IMG/VR virus record: IMGVR_UViG_3300046656_000208
Coordinates: 1-36,397 of that record
Strand: one strand, 5' to 3'
Length of the DNA: 36,397 bases
From: a virus
Positions 8,322 through 16,519 of this stretch are shown here, in pieces. How positions within the stretch are numbered: the stretch's first letter is position 1; each line of letters begins with the position of its first letter. The notes under the pieces were generated by a model. The model ran no database searches. It worked only from the letters and a program-made list of their open reading frames with translations, and was not told the origin of the DNA. Made by a program: the position numbers and the translations under genes.

Positions 8322-9529
8322 TGGCCATTGTCAAAGACCCGACCACCGGCGTCTATTATTCGACGGACGAGCGTGACCCTCCGTTTGATCCGAGAACTGG
8401 TCAAGTGCTGGGGGCACCCAACACGCCGGAGTTTGACAACGGCGGGACGGGGCCGTATCCCAATATTCAGCCCTCAACCGGGACGACCGGGACGACCACG
8501 ACCACGCCACCGAAGGGCGAAGATTTTGGGGCGTTTGTCACGGGGCTTGAGAACCAATACAACGTCCCGCATACGCAAAATGATCGGGCGTCCGATCTCG
8601 CGCGGCTGCAGGAAATTGAGGCGGGCGTCGCGCGGTTCCGGGCGCTGCAAGCCGATCCCAATACCGATTGGGAGAAGGAATCCAAGATCGGCGGGATCGC
8701 GTTTCCCAGCGAGTTGGAAGCCCACAAGCGGGCGCTTGCCGCCCAGTACGAGCAGCGCGGGAAAAACACCGATGGCCCCGACGATGGCACGAGCAGCAGC
8801 GGGTACGTGCCGCCGAATACGAGTGGTGGTGGGGGTGGTGGCGGGGGTGGGGGTGGTACCACCTCGGGCAACTACGCGATGTCCTTTGGAGGACCGCCCG
8901 CGCCCTTCAGCGAAACCTACAACACATTGGCGCGGCCCGACTACTTACAGGGGGAATACAAAGCCCCGGTCCGTCCCGACTACTTGCAGGGTCCGTATAC
9001 CCCACCCGTCTGGACGGATAAGTTTGTCGCGCCGTCGGTGGCCGATCTGCAGGCCGATCCCGGCTATCAGGCCCGGATGGATGCGGCGCAGCGGGGGTTT
9101 GAACGCTCGGCCGCCGCGAAGGGCTCGGTCCTCTCAGGTGGGTTCGTCGCCCGCACGCTCCCCCGCGAGTTGCAGACACAGGCCTCCAATGAATACGCCA
9201 ACGTCTACAACCGCGCCTACGATACCTACGTCGGTCGGTACGGCGAGTTTAAGGATATGGCCAACAATCTGGGCAATGCCCGAACGGTGAATGAGAATGC
9301 CTATCAGGGCGATGTCACGAATGCCTACAACACCCGGAACGTCAACGAGAATGCCTACGGTACCGATGTCACCAACAACCTGAACCGCTATAACAAGCTG
9401 TATCAGGCCTATCAGGACCTCATCAGCAACACCCGGAACGCTGAGAATGACTGGTGGGGGCGGCAGACGGACATTGCGAAGTATGGGCTGGATGCCTCGA
9501 TTGCCGGGCGGCCCTCGCAGCTGGTGTAA
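8321..9529 (+). CDS. Putative DNA-transfer/ejection protein
   Basis: 402 residues with ATG overlapping the upstream TAA. A Thr/Pro-rich N-terminal half ends in a run of about 11 glycines (codons at about 8823-8860). The C-terminal half has the phage motif ADPGYQARMDAAQRGFERSA, AKGSVLSGGF and ASNEYANVYNRAYDTYVGRY, found in many podovirus internal virion or DNA-transfer proteins ('DPGY...ERSAAARGxLxSGG...NEYxNVYNRA'). Repeated NENAYxxDVTN segments (about residues 325-350) suggest a helical repeat. Likely role: part of the machinery that carries DNA across the envelope. The motif is recognised; the function is inferred. Confidence 0.6.
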   Translation: MAIVKDPTTGVYYSTDERDPPFDPRTGQVLGAPNTPEFDNGGTGPYPNIQPSTGTTGTTTTTPPKGEDFGAFVTGLENQYNVPHTQNDRASDLARLQEIEAGVARFRALQADPNTDWEKESKIGGIAFPSELEAHKRALAAQYEQRGKNTDGPDDGTSSSGYVPPNTSGGGGGGGGGGGTTSGNYAMSFGGPPAPFSETYNTLARPDYLQGEYKAPVRPDYLQGPYTPPVWTDKFVAPSVADLQADPGYQARMDAAQRGFERSAAAKGSVLSGGFVARTLPRELQTQASNEYANVYNRAYDTYVGRYGEFKDMANNLGNARTVNENAYQGDVTNAYNTRNVNENAYGTDVTNNLNRYNKLYQAYQDLISNTRNAENDWWGRQTDIAKYGLDASIAGRPSQLV

Positions 9530-9538
9530 GGACAGACG

Positions 9539-10963
9539 ATGGCCTTCAATATTGCGGACATCTTGATGCAGCAGGGACAGGCGGCCGCCGAGGCGCGCCG
9601 TCAACGGGGCTCGATGTGGGGTGGGCTGGTGCAGCAGGCGGGACAGATTCCCCTGCAGGTCGCGGCCGAGCGACAGGCGGCGCAGGCAGCGGCCCAGCAG
9701 GCGGAGATTCGGCAGCAGCAGCTGGAGGAGGGTCGTCGGGCGCAGAGTGCCGCGATTGACGCACAGGACAAGCAGCAGATTGCGGCACAGATTTACAGCA
9801 GCAGCTATGACCCGGCAACCGGGAAGCTGGACCCGATCAAAGTGCGGGACGCCGTGCGACGGTCTGGGCGGCCGGACATGCAGCCCTTCTTTGATGAAGT
9901 GATCCAGAAGCGGCTGGATGCCGACGTGGCGGCCCACCTCCAACAGCTGAACGTGGAGAAGCAGCAGCTGGAAGTCAACAATCTCAGGAACTCCAAGCCG
10001 CCGATCATTCAACGCACGCCGACCAACGAATTGTGGCAGGGCGACAGGCTGCTGAGTCCCGCCACGCCTGCCGAGAAGCCCGACACGCGGAGTCTGCAGC
10101 AGCGCCTGAATGATGCCGACGCACAGGGCGATACTGAGGAATACAACCGGCTGCTGAAAGTGATCAAAGCCGGAGCCGAATCAGCCCACGTCACGGTGAA
10201 TACGGGCTCGGCCGCCGCGCCCGCTGGCGACTGGAACGTGCAAGGGGAACAGTTCCTCGACTCAATCCCGATCCAGTGGCGCAGCACCGTCAAAAAGATC
10301 GCCCATTACGACGAAGATCCGACCAAAGTCGCCTCCATGCGCGGCGGGATGCGCGAGACGCTCATGCAGTGGGTGAATCAGGTCAACCCGTCCTATGACT
10401 CCACCCAGTATCCAACGCGGCAAGCCATGCGGCGGGCCTTCACGTCTGGGCCGCAGTCGCAGACGATCAATTCGCTTAATACCGCGATTGGGCACCTCGA
10501 TCAGTTTACGAACGTGATCGCGGCCTTAGACAATGGCATGTTCCGTCAGGGGAATCAGGCCTACAACTGGTTGCGTACGGAGTTTGGAGATTCCGCGCCG
10601 ACGAACTTCGACGGCATCCGGTCGATCCTGTCCGGAGAACTCGCCGCGGCCTTTAAGAAGTCTGGCGCGACGGATCAGGAAATTGCCCACGTACAAGAGG
10701 CCATCCTGAGCAAAAACAGCGCGAAGCAACTCAACGATTACGTGAAAACCATCGCCATGCCAGCGCTGGGGTCTAAGGTCATCAGCTTTGATCAGCAATA
10801 CCGGCAGGTGATGGGCCAAGAGGACCCCTTCAAAATCCTCCTTCCAGAATCCGAAACGATTTTGAAGAAATACGGGATTGACCCGTCACACCCGCAAATG
10901 GGGACTGGCGGTGGCACGCCTGCCACCCTGACACCCGGTCTGCGCTGGCTGGAGACACGCTGA
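9539..10963 (+). CDS. Putative internal virion protein with long coiled coil
   Basis: 474 residues; ATG at 9539 follows 'aagga' 5 nt upstream. Residues about 10-85 and 115-155 are Gln/Ala/Glu-rich heptad-like helices (QQAEIRQQQLEEGRR, HLQQLNVEKQQLEVNNLR). Residues about 310-420 form a separate helical domain (SLNTAIGHLDQFTNVIAALD, SILSGELAAAFKKSGATDQE), resembling a segment seen in other phage internal structural proteins. The gene lies in the ejection block between the DNA-transfer protein and the Ala/Pro-rich protein. A P22 gp20/gp16 counterpart is possible, but no specific motif proves it. Confidence 0.5.
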   Translation: MAFNIADILMQQGQAAAEARRQRGSMWGGLVQQAGQIPLQVAAERQAAQAAAQQAEIRQQQLEEGRRAQSAAIDAQDKQQIAAQIYSSSYDPATGKLDPIKVRDAVRRSGRPDMQPFFDEVIQKRLDADVAAHLQQLNVEKQQLEVNNLRNSKPPIIQRTPTNELWQGDRLLSPATPAEKPDTRSLQQRLNDADAQGDTEEYNRLLKVIKAGAESAHVTVNTGSAAAPAGDWNVQGEQFLDSIPIQWRSTVKKIAHYDEDPTKVASMRGGMRETLMQWVNQVNPSYDSTQYPTRQAMRRAFTSGPQSQTINSLNTAIGHLDQFTNVIAALDNGMFRQGNQAYNWLRTEFGDSAPTNFDGIRSILSGELAAAFKKSGATDQEIAHVQEAILSKNSAKQLNDYVKTIAMPALGSKVISFDQQYRQVMGQEDPFKILLPESETILKKYGIDPSHPQMGTGGGTPATLTPGLRWLETR

Positions 10964-12072
10964 TGCCTGATCCCGTTCGACCCGCACTGGGCGAGGAGGA
11001 CTATCGACAGCTGACGGGCATGTTGCTGTCTGAGGATGCGGGGCAGCGGTCACGGGCTGCGGCATTAGCCCAGAAGATGACCCCGGTCGAGCAGCAGCAG
11101 TTTTTTGACGTGCAGCAGAAGATGCATGCAGGGAGTGATCTGCAGGTGGGACGACCAGACGCCTCGCTGCTGGGCATGCCGCCAGAACTGGTGGCACTGG
11201 GCGGGTTGGGCGTCATGCGGGGCGTTGCTGGAGCGACAGGACTAACGGGAAAGGCCGTCTCGGCAGCCAAAAGTGCAGCGACCTCACTGGGACCCATTGC
11301 CAAGTATGAGGTCGTGAAGTCAGCCCTGAAACATATCGGGCTGTCCGACAGTGCGGCGACGGCCATCGCCACCGGTATCGTGGCGACCACGGGTGGTGGG
11401 GGTGGAAAGACGGCGGCTCCTGCGACCGTGGCCCAGACGGCTGAAGCGGCGGCGGTGCCTGCGGCTGAAGCGGCGGCGGTGGAAGCCCCTGTCGTCGCTG
11501 CACGGGCCGCGCCTCCCCCCGTGGGTGTCACCCCTACCCCGTCACCGATAGCGGCTCCACGAGTGCCTCCCGTCGGTCCTGTCGCACCTCCCGTTGCGCC
11601 TGTGACGGCGCCCGTGCTCCCTCAGAATCCGCTGTCGCCCGTCACCCCGCCCGTGGCAGCAGGTCCTCGCATCGTCATGAGTCCGCAGCGAATCCAGAAT
11701 GAACTGGGCCTCGCCGCCATACGCGCCAATCTGAAGCTGACCGAGCCTCAGTTTGCCGCGGCCGAGACGCTGGTGCGAGCGGGCAAGACCCCGGTGGAGG
11801 CCGTCACCACGGTGGCAAGTGGTCCCGCTGCTGCTGCTGTTGAAGCCCCGACAGTCGTGACGGCCGCGGGTGAGTCTGCTGGGAAGCTGAAGCTGAACCG
11901 AGATGAACTGAACGAGTATGTCAGGATGACCAAGAGTGGCATCTCACCCGCTGATGCCGTGATGGCGATTGCCAAGCAGCGGCAGCTGCAGCAGGCACTG
12001 GGCACGCCCACGACCAGCGATGTCGTGCGGCGTGTCGTGGAGCGCAACGTAACAGGACGGTGGAAACCATGA
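10963..12072 (+). CDS. Ala/Pro-rich putative virion protein
   Basis: 369 residues, starting in a TGATG overlap. The N-terminus (EEDYRQLTGMLLSEDAGQRS and MTPVEQQQFFDVQQKM) is helical. Residues about 75-135 are hydrophobic and Ala/Gly-rich. A long Ala/Pro/Val linker (about 140-235) follows, and then two similar short helical motifs: LTEPQFAAAETLVRAGKTPVEAV and LNEYVRMTKSGISPADAVMAI in consecutive copies (about 265-285 and 310-335). These look like small repeated binding modules. It may be the last member of the ejection-protein group. Not recognised as a named family. Confidence 0.45.
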   Translation: MPDPVRPALGEEDYRQLTGMLLSEDAGQRSRAAALAQKMTPVEQQQFFDVQQKMHAGSDLQVGRPDASLLGMPPELVALGGLGVMRGVAGATGLTGKAVSAAKSAATSLGPIAKYEVVKSALKHIGLSDSAATAIATGIVATTGGGGGKTAAPATVAQTAEAAAVPAAEAAAVEAPVVAARAAPPPVGVTPTPSPIAAPRVPPVGPVAPPVAPVTAPVLPQNPLSPVTPPVAAGPRIVMSPQRIQNELGLAAIRANLKLTEPQFAAAETLVRAGKTPVEAVTTVASGPAAAAVEAPTVVTAAGESAGKLKLNRDELNEYVRMTKSGISPADAVMAIAKQRQLQQALGTPTTSDVVRRVVERNVTGRWKP

Positions 12073-13304
12073 GCGGCGTCCTCGCCCCGATAGAACGCTG
12101 GACCGTATTCTTTGACGGCAAGCCCGCCGCGGGCGCGAAGCTGTATACCTATCTGAGCGGCACCACGACGCCCAGCCCGGTCTACAACAACGCCGACCTC
12201 GCCCCGGCCCACGCCCATACCAATCCGGTCATTGCGGATAGTACGGGCACCTTCCCGGTGCTGTATATCGACAATGGCCTGAACTATCGCTTCCTCGTGA
12301 CCACGGCGGACGGCGAGATTATCTTCCCGGCACAGGACGACATCAATGGAGTAACGGGCATGGTCAGTGTGATTTCGATCCTCGGGAACTATACCGTCAC
12401 GCCGAACGATGGCGGGGAAGTCCTCATTCTCGCGGATGCCACGGCGGGCAACTTGAGTGTCGCCCTCTACTCGGCCATTGGCTATACGGGCCGCAAGATT
12501 CGCGTGATCAAAACGGATGCGACCAATCACGTGGTGGTCATCAACCCGTTTGGCGGGCAGCTGATCAACGGGGCCATTGGCTGGAATATTCAAGCCCAGT
12601 ACGACGGGCTGTCCTTCGTCAGTAACGGCATGAACTGGGTGCGATTCTCCATCGCCTCTGGGCTGCAGGAGAGCATTCTGACGGGGACGAGCCTCACCCT
12701 GCTGCCCACGATGGGGGACAACGTCGTGGTGGAGGCCGCGGCATTTACGGCGAATCTGACCGTTACGCTGTATCCGATTTTGGGCAACTTGGGCAGAAGG
12801 GTCACGCTCAAGCGCGATGATACCAATCCGTATTCACTCGCCCTCGTGGCGGCGGCGGGGGAGTTGATCGATGACCAGCCCTATGTCGTGCTGCCCGCCT
12901 ATGCCGATTGGGTCACGGTGGTGGCCTCCCGGAACGGCTGGCTAGTGGAGTCCTCCAGCAAGCCGTATGACGTGACGAACATCAGCATCGGGATCGCCGG
13001 AAACACCATCACGCTGGACCTGTCCATCAATCGCGTGTTCACGTTCATCATGGATGCGGACATTACGACCACGGTCATTCAGAACGTCCTAGAATCCCAT
13101 CGCCGGACCTTCTTTGAAGTCCGGACCGTCGGGGATGGCACGCCCCGCACATGGGCGTTTTTTAGTGGCGCGGTGAAGTGGTCCAATGGGGTGGTCCCCA
13201 CCATCACCTCGGCCAGTGGCAAGCATGACTGGTATCGGTTTCTGAGCGTCGATCAGGGCGCCTTTTGGTACGGGCAAATCATCGGGCAGAACTTCACCTT
13301 ATGA
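12069..13304 (+). CDS. Tail fibre / receptor-binding protein
   Basis: 411 residues from ATG at 12069, overlapping the previous stop by 4 nt (ATGA). Residues 12-62 show the well-known fibre N-terminal pattern: VFFDGKPAAGAKLYTYLSG, TTTPSPVYNNADL, NPVIADSTGTFPVLYIDNG ('F...G.P..G.KLYTY..GT..P...Y....NPV..DS.G'). The remainder is beta-rich with repeated segments GGEVLILADATAGNLSVALY and MGDNVVVEAAAFTANLTVTL (two similar blocks of about 100 residues), as in trimeric fibres. Likely binds a cell-surface polysaccharide. No depolymerase active site is visible. Confidence 0.75.
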   Translation: MSGVLAPIERWTVFFDGKPAAGAKLYTYLSGTTTPSPVYNNADLAPAHAHTNPVIADSTGTFPVLYIDNGLNYRFLVTTADGEIIFPAQDDINGVTGMVSVISILGNYTVTPNDGGEVLILADATAGNLSVALYSAIGYTGRKIRVIKTDATNHVVVINPFGGQLINGAIGWNIQAQYDGLSFVSNGMNWVRFSIASGLQESILTGTSLTLLPTMGDNVVVEAAAFTANLTVTLYPILGNLGRRVTLKRDDTNPYSLALVAAAGELIDDQPYVVLPAYADWVTVVASRNGWLVESSSKPYDVTNISIGIAGNTITLDLSINRVFTFIMDADITTTVIQNVLESHRRTFFEVRTVGDGTPRTWAFFSGAVKWSNGVVPTITSASGKHDWYRFLSVDQGAFWYGQIIGQNFTL

Positions 13305-13621
13305 GCAACGCATTTACGACCGAGGGACGCATTACCCGCAACGCCGACACGGTCTCGCTGGCGGTGGCCGGGTATGCCAGTGCCGTGATTCAGGTGGCTG
13401 ATACCTTTGCCGGGACGGTAAGTTTTCAGCTGACCGTGGACGGGCAGAACTTCGTGCCGGTGCAGGGCACTCCCGTCGATGGCACGGCGGCGGCGACCAG
13501 CACGACCGCACCGGGCCTCTGGCGGGTGAATGTGGCCGGGGCGCTGGTGCTGCAGGTCGTGGGATCGAGCTGGAATACGGGTCCGGCGCGGATCACGCTG
13601 CGGGCCGTGCCCGCGCACTAA
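13301..13621 (+). CDS. Small beta-rich virion protein, paralogue A
   Basis: 106 residues; ATGA overlap with the fibre gene sets the start at 13301. Pattern: TEGRITRNADTVSLAV, VIQVADTFAGTVSFQ, VDGQNFVPVQGTP, STTAPGLWRVNVAG, GPARITLRA. This is a compact all-beta fold typical of small phage tail or decoration proteins ('VQV..TF.G...F..T.DG..F'). It is a clear paralogue of the next gene. Probably a fibre-associated or adhesin-like protein, judged from composition and position at the end of the virion operon. Confidence 0.6.
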   Translation: MSNAFTTEGRITRNADTVSLAVAGYASAVIQVADTFAGTVSFQLTVDGQNFVPVQGTPVDGTAAATSTTAPGLWRVNVAGALVLQVVGSSWNTGPARITLRAVPAH

Positions 13622-13630
13622 GAAGGACGC

Positions 13631-13954
13631 ATGAGCACTGCACTGACACAGGAGGGGCGGCTCACGCTCAGCGCCCAGACGGTGACGCTGGCGTGTACGG
13701 GCTACGCTGGGGCGATGGTGCAGGTGGCGGACACCTTCACGGGGTCGCTGAACTTTTATGGGACGGCCGATGGCCAGAACTTTGTCACCCTCGTCGGCAC
13801 GCCGAGTGGGGGCGGCGCGGCGGTGTTCTCGACCACCGCACCGGGCATCTGGCTGTTCAGCGTGGGCGGGCTGCTGGCGGTGCAGGTGAAAGCGACGGCG
13901 CTGGCGACCGGCGCGGCGCGGGTGACCCTGCGGGCGACGGAGGCCAGCGGCTGA
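13631..13954 (+). CDS. Small beta-rich virion protein, paralogue B
   Basis: 107 residues; ATG at 13631 follows 'aagaagga' 4 nt upstream. It aligns over its whole length with the preceding protein without large gaps: TQEGRLTLSAQTVTL, MVQVADTFTGSLNFY, ADGQNFVTLVGTPS, STTAPGIWLFSVGG, GAARVTLRA. About half of the positions are the same by eye. It is the last plus-strand gene before the strand switch. See paralogue A for role. Confidence 0.6.
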   Translation: MSTALTQEGRLTLSAQTVTLACTGYAGAMVQVADTFTGSLNFYGTADGQNFVTLVGTPSGGGAAVFSTTAPGIWLFSVGGLLAVQVKATALATGAARVTLRATEASG

Positions 13955-14141
13955 GGGCGATGAGGTCGCGCACCCTCTCGGCGGCGGAGCGGATCACGGC
14001 GCTCGATGTGGAGGCGTGCGAGACGCCGGGCTATGACTGGCCTCACAGCACACCTAAGATGGCACGGATCGGGCGTTGTGGCGCAGAGGGGGGTCCGCTT
14101 GCCATGGGCTGGGCCGCCCGAGCGTGTCGGGTCCGTGCCCC
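13955..14141. other. Convergent junction between virion operon and minus-strand block
   Basis: The plus-strand virion operon and the minus-strand block meet here. A plus-strand frame opening at ATG 13960 runs into the minus-strand gene and has no recognisable protein character. I see no convincing hairpin with a T-tract on either strand, so termination here is unexplained. Confidence 0.5.
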
Positions 14142-14564
14142 TCAGTTCTCCTCCACGGGGTCCCACCACCGGTTATCCCATTCATAGCAGACCGTGGCGG
14201 CGCGGCCGGTGCGCTGCAGCGTGGAGACCGTGGCGTGCCGCTGGAGCCACGCACGGGTCAGCAGCAGGCGGCACAGGCCATCGGTGAAGCGGACGAGCAG
14301 GACGGCCTGCACGCCGCGCCGGTCTGCCTCCGTCAGCAGGTCGTCAATCTTGCGCTGGTCGATCTTGTAGGTGGCGTAGGTGCCCCGGGCGATGCGGCGC
14401 ACCTTCACCTCCACGACGGCCCGGACCGTCCCGGCCTGCGCGATGTCGGCATCCCACGGGCTGGCGACCGGCGCCAGCTGATAGGTGCCGCCCACCGCGT
14501 AGGCGTAGACGGTGAGGACCATTTCTTCCCCGCGCCGGTCCTCGTCCGTCTCCTCCCACGGCAT
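14142..14564 (-). CDS. PD-(D/E)XK-like (Holliday-junction-resolvase-like) nuclease
   Basis: 140 residues. SPWDADIAQAGTVRAVVEVK carries an Asp (38 or 40), then Glu52-Val-Lys54, the core of the PD-(D/E)XK fold. YATYKIDQRKIDDLLTEADR and GVQAVLLVRFTDGL follow, a pattern seen in phage proteins related to archaeal Hjc-type resolvases ('Y.tY.id.rK...L...a...g.pallvvrf.dg'). It would cut or bind branched DNA or chromosome ends. The start ATG (complement of 14562-14564) lies 4 nt after the stop of the small basic protein gene. Last gene of a three-gene minus-strand unit. Confidence 0.55.
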   Translation of the reverse strand: MPWEETDEDRRGEEMVLTVYAYAVGGTYQLAPVASPWDADIAQAGTVRAVVEVKVRRIARGTYATYKIDQRKIDDLLTEADRRGVQAVLLVRFTDGLCRLLLTRAWLQRHATVSTLQRTGRAATVCYEWDNRWWDPVEEN

Positions 14565-14568
14565 GGGG

Positions 14569-14724
14569 TCAGGCGGCGGACTCGCCCCGGGGCCGCTTCG
14601 GCACCAGCCCGTTGCGGCGGGCGGCGGCCTGCTTGGCCGGGCTGGTGGACTTGCCGCCCACCTTCCCGCCGCGGCGGCCCAGCGCGACGGCGTGGACGTT
14701 CTTCTTGCGGGGCGTCTCGGTCAT
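14569..14724 (-). CDS. Small basic 'GRRGGK' protein
   Basis: 51 residues, start in a 4-nt overlap with the upstream Cys-rich gene. The sequence is Lys/Arg/Gly-rich: VHAVALGRRGGKVGGKST, then SPAKQAAARRNG. This is a familiar short phage/plasmid protein type with a 'LG+KGGK...SPAK..AAR.NG' pattern, probably nucleic-acid binding. Function unknown. Confidence 0.6.
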   Translation of the reverse strand: MTETPRKKNVHAVALGRRGGKVGGKSTSPAKQAAARRNGLVPKRPRGESAA

Positions 14725-14945
14725 GCGAGGTCTCCCCGGAACAGGCCGCAGTAGGGCGCTGAGGTGCAGCCCGCTTCGCCGCAGGCCGGGCAGGTGGTGG
14801 GCTCGGGGTCCACCCCCTCGCCCTCCTCGTCCTCAGCGCGGCGCCGGTCGGCGGCCTCCTCGCAGGCCATCGAGCAGTAGGCGTCGGCATCGTAGCCGGT
14901 GGTGGGGTCCGAGGGCATCCAGCGTCCGCATTCCTGACAGGTCAT
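14721..14945 (-). CDS. Small Cys-rich, probable zinc-binding protein
   Basis: 74 residues, first gene of its minus-strand unit. Two Cys clusters flank an acidic linker: MTCQECGRW with CSMACEE, and TTCPACGEAGC. The first resembles the MYND/'CxxCG...CS..C' type found in small phage Zn fingers. 'gaggagac' about 9 nt before the ATG serves as ribosome binding site. The promoter element at 14968-14997 lies directly upstream. Confidence 0.6.
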   Translation of the reverse strand: MTCQECGRWMPSDPTTGYDADAYCSMACEEAADRRRAEDEEGEGVDPEPTTCPACGEAGCTSAPYCGLFRGDLA

Positions 14946-14967
14946 GTCTGTGTCTCCTCTACCAGTG

Positions 14968-14997
14968 ATCCTACACTAAGGCGGTTTGGCTTGTCAA
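14968..14997 (-). promoter_or_regulatory. Shared promoter-operator element, copy 1
   Basis: On the minus strand: -35 TTGACA (14992-14997), the dyad-like AAGCCAAACCGCCTT starting at its last base, and -10 TAGGAT (14968-14973) after an 18-bp spacer. Same element as at 16438, 18170, 23515, 25390 and 26400. Drives the three genes ending at 14142. Confidence 0.7.
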
Positions 14998-15035
14998 GCA
15001 GGGGAAGGACGGACAGCCCGCCCTCCCCCGGTGGG

Positions 15036-15416
15036 TCACTCGGGGAGCGGCGTCTCGCAGACCGGGCAGGCGTGCCCGCGCTGGTCCGCCCAGTCCACCC
15101 GCAGGGCCACGTTGAAGGTGCTGGGCCGGTTGACGCGGCACCAGTCCAGATAGGCGAGGCAGGCCACGAGTGCGGCCCCGGTATCTTGCCCGTCCAGAAA
15201 GGTGAGGATGGCCTCCGGCCGCACGTCGAGGTAGTGGTCGGCGGTGGCGGGCAGCACGCCTGCCTGTGTTAGCACGGCCTCCAGCCGCTTCGCGGCGCGG
15301 GCGAAGGCCTCGGTAGCGGTCTCCTCGTCGGTGTAGAGGCGGGCGGTCTCGGTGCCTTTGCCGATGCGGCGCATGGACGGAACGCGGTACTGTCGGCCGA
15401 GTATGGGCGGTGTCAT
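15036..15416 (-). CDS. Hypothetical protein with C-terminal CxxC
   Basis: 126 residues; AGGAG lies 8 nt before the ATG. Mostly helical (ETATEAFARAAKRLEAVLTQ), a middle with ALVACLAYLDWCRVNRP, and a C-terminal CPVCETPLPE. Not recognised. It is the last gene of the minus-strand unit that begins at 16388. About 90 bp separates it from the next unit's promoter region. Confidence 0.55.
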   Translation of the reverse strand: MTPPILGRQYRVPSMRRIGKGTETARLYTDEETATEAFARAAKRLEAVLTQAGVLPATADHYLDVRPEAILTFLDGQDTGAALVACLAYLDWCRVNRPSTFNVALRVDWADQRGHACPVCETPLPE

Positions 15417-15438
15417 GGTCTGGTCTCCTGCAACGGGG

Positions 15439-15633
15439 TTAGTCGCCTACGGGGATGCGGGCATCGGCCAGCGCCGCGGCTTCGCTGGCGAAGGGACCCA
15501 CGGGGTCCGTGTCGGGGCCGCAGCGCGGGTAGCGGGTCCACCACCACCAGCCCCCGTCACGCTCGAACGTTTCGATGTCGGGCAGGTCGTATTCCTGCTG
15601 GTCCCGGTCGGGTTCGCTGTAGTAGTGCGCCAT
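15439..15633 (-). CDS. Small hypothetical protein with Trp run
   Basis: 64 residues, starting MAHYYSEPDRDQQEY. The start is set by AGGAGA 8 nt upstream; longer in-frame starts have no such site. Contains four consecutive Trp (GGWWWWTRYPRCG) and an Ala-rich end (FASEAAALADARIPVGD). Not recognised. The C-terminal segment resembles the 'GPF.S...A..A' pattern of small phage proteins. Confidence 0.5.
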   Translation of the reverse strand: MAHYYSEPDRDQQEYDLPDIETFERDGGWWWWTRYPRCGPDTDPVGPFASEAAALADARIPVGD

Positions 15634-15685
15634 CGGTCGAGTCTCCTGAACAGGGGAGGGACCCTGCGGCCCCTCCCGGTGGGTG

Positions 15686-16120
15686 TTACCGTGCCGCCCG
15701 TCGGCGGGCACGGGCCTTCGCCTTCGCGGTGCGGGTCGCCAGCGCCTTCGCCCGCTGCTCGGGTGTGAAGGTGGGCAGGGTCCCTGCTGCCCTGCGCTCT
15801 GCCGCCAGCCTGCGACCGTGGCGGCGCCGGACCGTGGTGGTCAGGGCATCCCGCTGCCGGATGATGGCCGCGGTCACCTTCGGCGGCAGGACCATCTTGG
15901 TGGCCTGCTCGCCCTGCACGCAGGTGATGAACACGCTCTCGCCGTCCTCCCACTTCACCGTCTGCACCAGATAGGTGCTGACGTTGCCGTAGAAGTCCAT
16001 CGCCTGCACGACGGTGGGCTGGGTGTGGGCGCCGTTGGGGAGCCCGACCAGCCGGGACAGCGTTTGCTCGAACTGGGACGTGGGAAGGATCGTGCTCGTG
16101 GTAGACTGCGAATCGGTCAT
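15686..16120 (-). CDS. Hypothetical protein with very basic C-terminus
   Basis: 144 residues; GGAGAC about 8 nt upstream of ATG. The N-terminal 85 residues look like a small beta-rich domain (AMDFYGNVSTYLVQTVKW, VFITCVQGEQATKMVLP). The C-terminal 60 are Arg/Ala/Lys-rich (VRRRHGRRLAAERRA, ATRTAKAKARARRRAAR) and would bind nucleic acid without specificity. Not recognised. Confidence 0.55.
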   Translation of the reverse strand: MTDSQSTTSTILPTSQFEQTLSRLVGLPNGAHTQPTVVQAMDFYGNVSTYLVQTVKWEDGESVFITCVQGEQATKMVLPPKVTAAIIRQRDALTTTVRRRHGRRLAAERRAAGTLPTFTPEQRAKALATRTAKAKARARRRAAR

Positions 16121-16187
16121 TGGACTTGTCTCCGTGTAAGGCGGCCGGGGTCGCTTGTCACGATCCCGGCCGCGTGTGTGTCCGTCG

Positions 16188-16388
16188 TTAGCGCCCCGCC
16201 TTCAGCCAGTCGTATTCCTGCAGCCAGCGGTCCACGCTGAGGTTCTCGGCGTGGCAGACCGGGACGGAACTGGTAAACCAGTTCATCGCCTCGCCCTCCA
16301 CGAAGTAGTAGTACCCGCGCCCCTTCCGCAGCCGTTCCGCGTACCCGAGGGCCTTCAGTTCCCGATTGACTTCTGCGACGCGATTCAT
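16188..16388 (-). CDS. Small conserved phage protein
   Basis: 66 residues; start chosen at ATG 16388 because GGAGAC lies 6 nt upstream. Sequence: VNRELKALGYAERLRKGRGY, YYFVEGEAMNWFTSSV, SVDRWLQEYDWLK. It belongs to a short protein type common in tailed phages ('...G+GYYYF..G.A..W..SSVyv....l.....W'). Function unknown. First gene of a four-gene minus-strand unit behind the shared promoter at 16438-16467. Confidence 0.6.
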   Translation of the reverse strand: MNRVAEVNRELKALGYAERLRKGRGYYYFVEGEAMNWFTSSVPVCHAENLSVDRWLQEYDWLKAGR

Positions 16389-16437
16389 CGTCGGTCTCCG
16401 TGTGTGTCGGGCGGCCCCATCGCCACCCAACACACCC

Positions 16438-16467
16438 AGCTTAATCGAAGGCGGTTTCGCTTGTCAA
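16438..16467 (-). promoter_or_regulatory. Shared promoter-operator element, copy 2
   Basis: On the minus strand: TTGACA (16462-16467), AAGCGAAACCGCCTT, and -10 TAAGCT (16438-16443) at 18 bp, or TTAAGC at 17 bp. Predicted start near 16431, about 40 nt before the ATG of the gene at 16388. Confidence 0.7.
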
Positions 16468-16504
16468 CGTCCAAATGACCCGCCTCCAAAGATTTTTGAA
16501 AGGA

Positions 16505-16519
16505 AAGCGAAAGCGGCTT
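16505..16519. promoter_or_regulatory. Isolated operator-like copy
   Basis: The 15-mer AAGCGAAAGCGGCTT is identical to the operator core of the element at 25390. Here it lacks a properly spaced TTGACA and overlaps the stop codon of the minus-strand gene 16518-16847. It could be a repressor-only site or the remains of a duplicated promoter. Confidence 0.45.

Noticed and set aside
8823-8860. G-rich run, possible G-quadruplex or sequencing artefact
   Set aside because: It is in frame and encodes a Gly linker of about 11 residues in a virion protein; no reason to treat it as a separate element.
8328-9290. A 320-codon plus-strand frame in another phase
   Set aside because: Overlaps the putative DNA-transfer gene; extremely Arg/Pro/Ser-rich translation, not protein-like.
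13960-14187. Possible 75-residue gene after the virion operon
   Set aside because: Weak upstream site, overlap with the 3' end of the minus-strand nuclease gene and no recognisable pattern.
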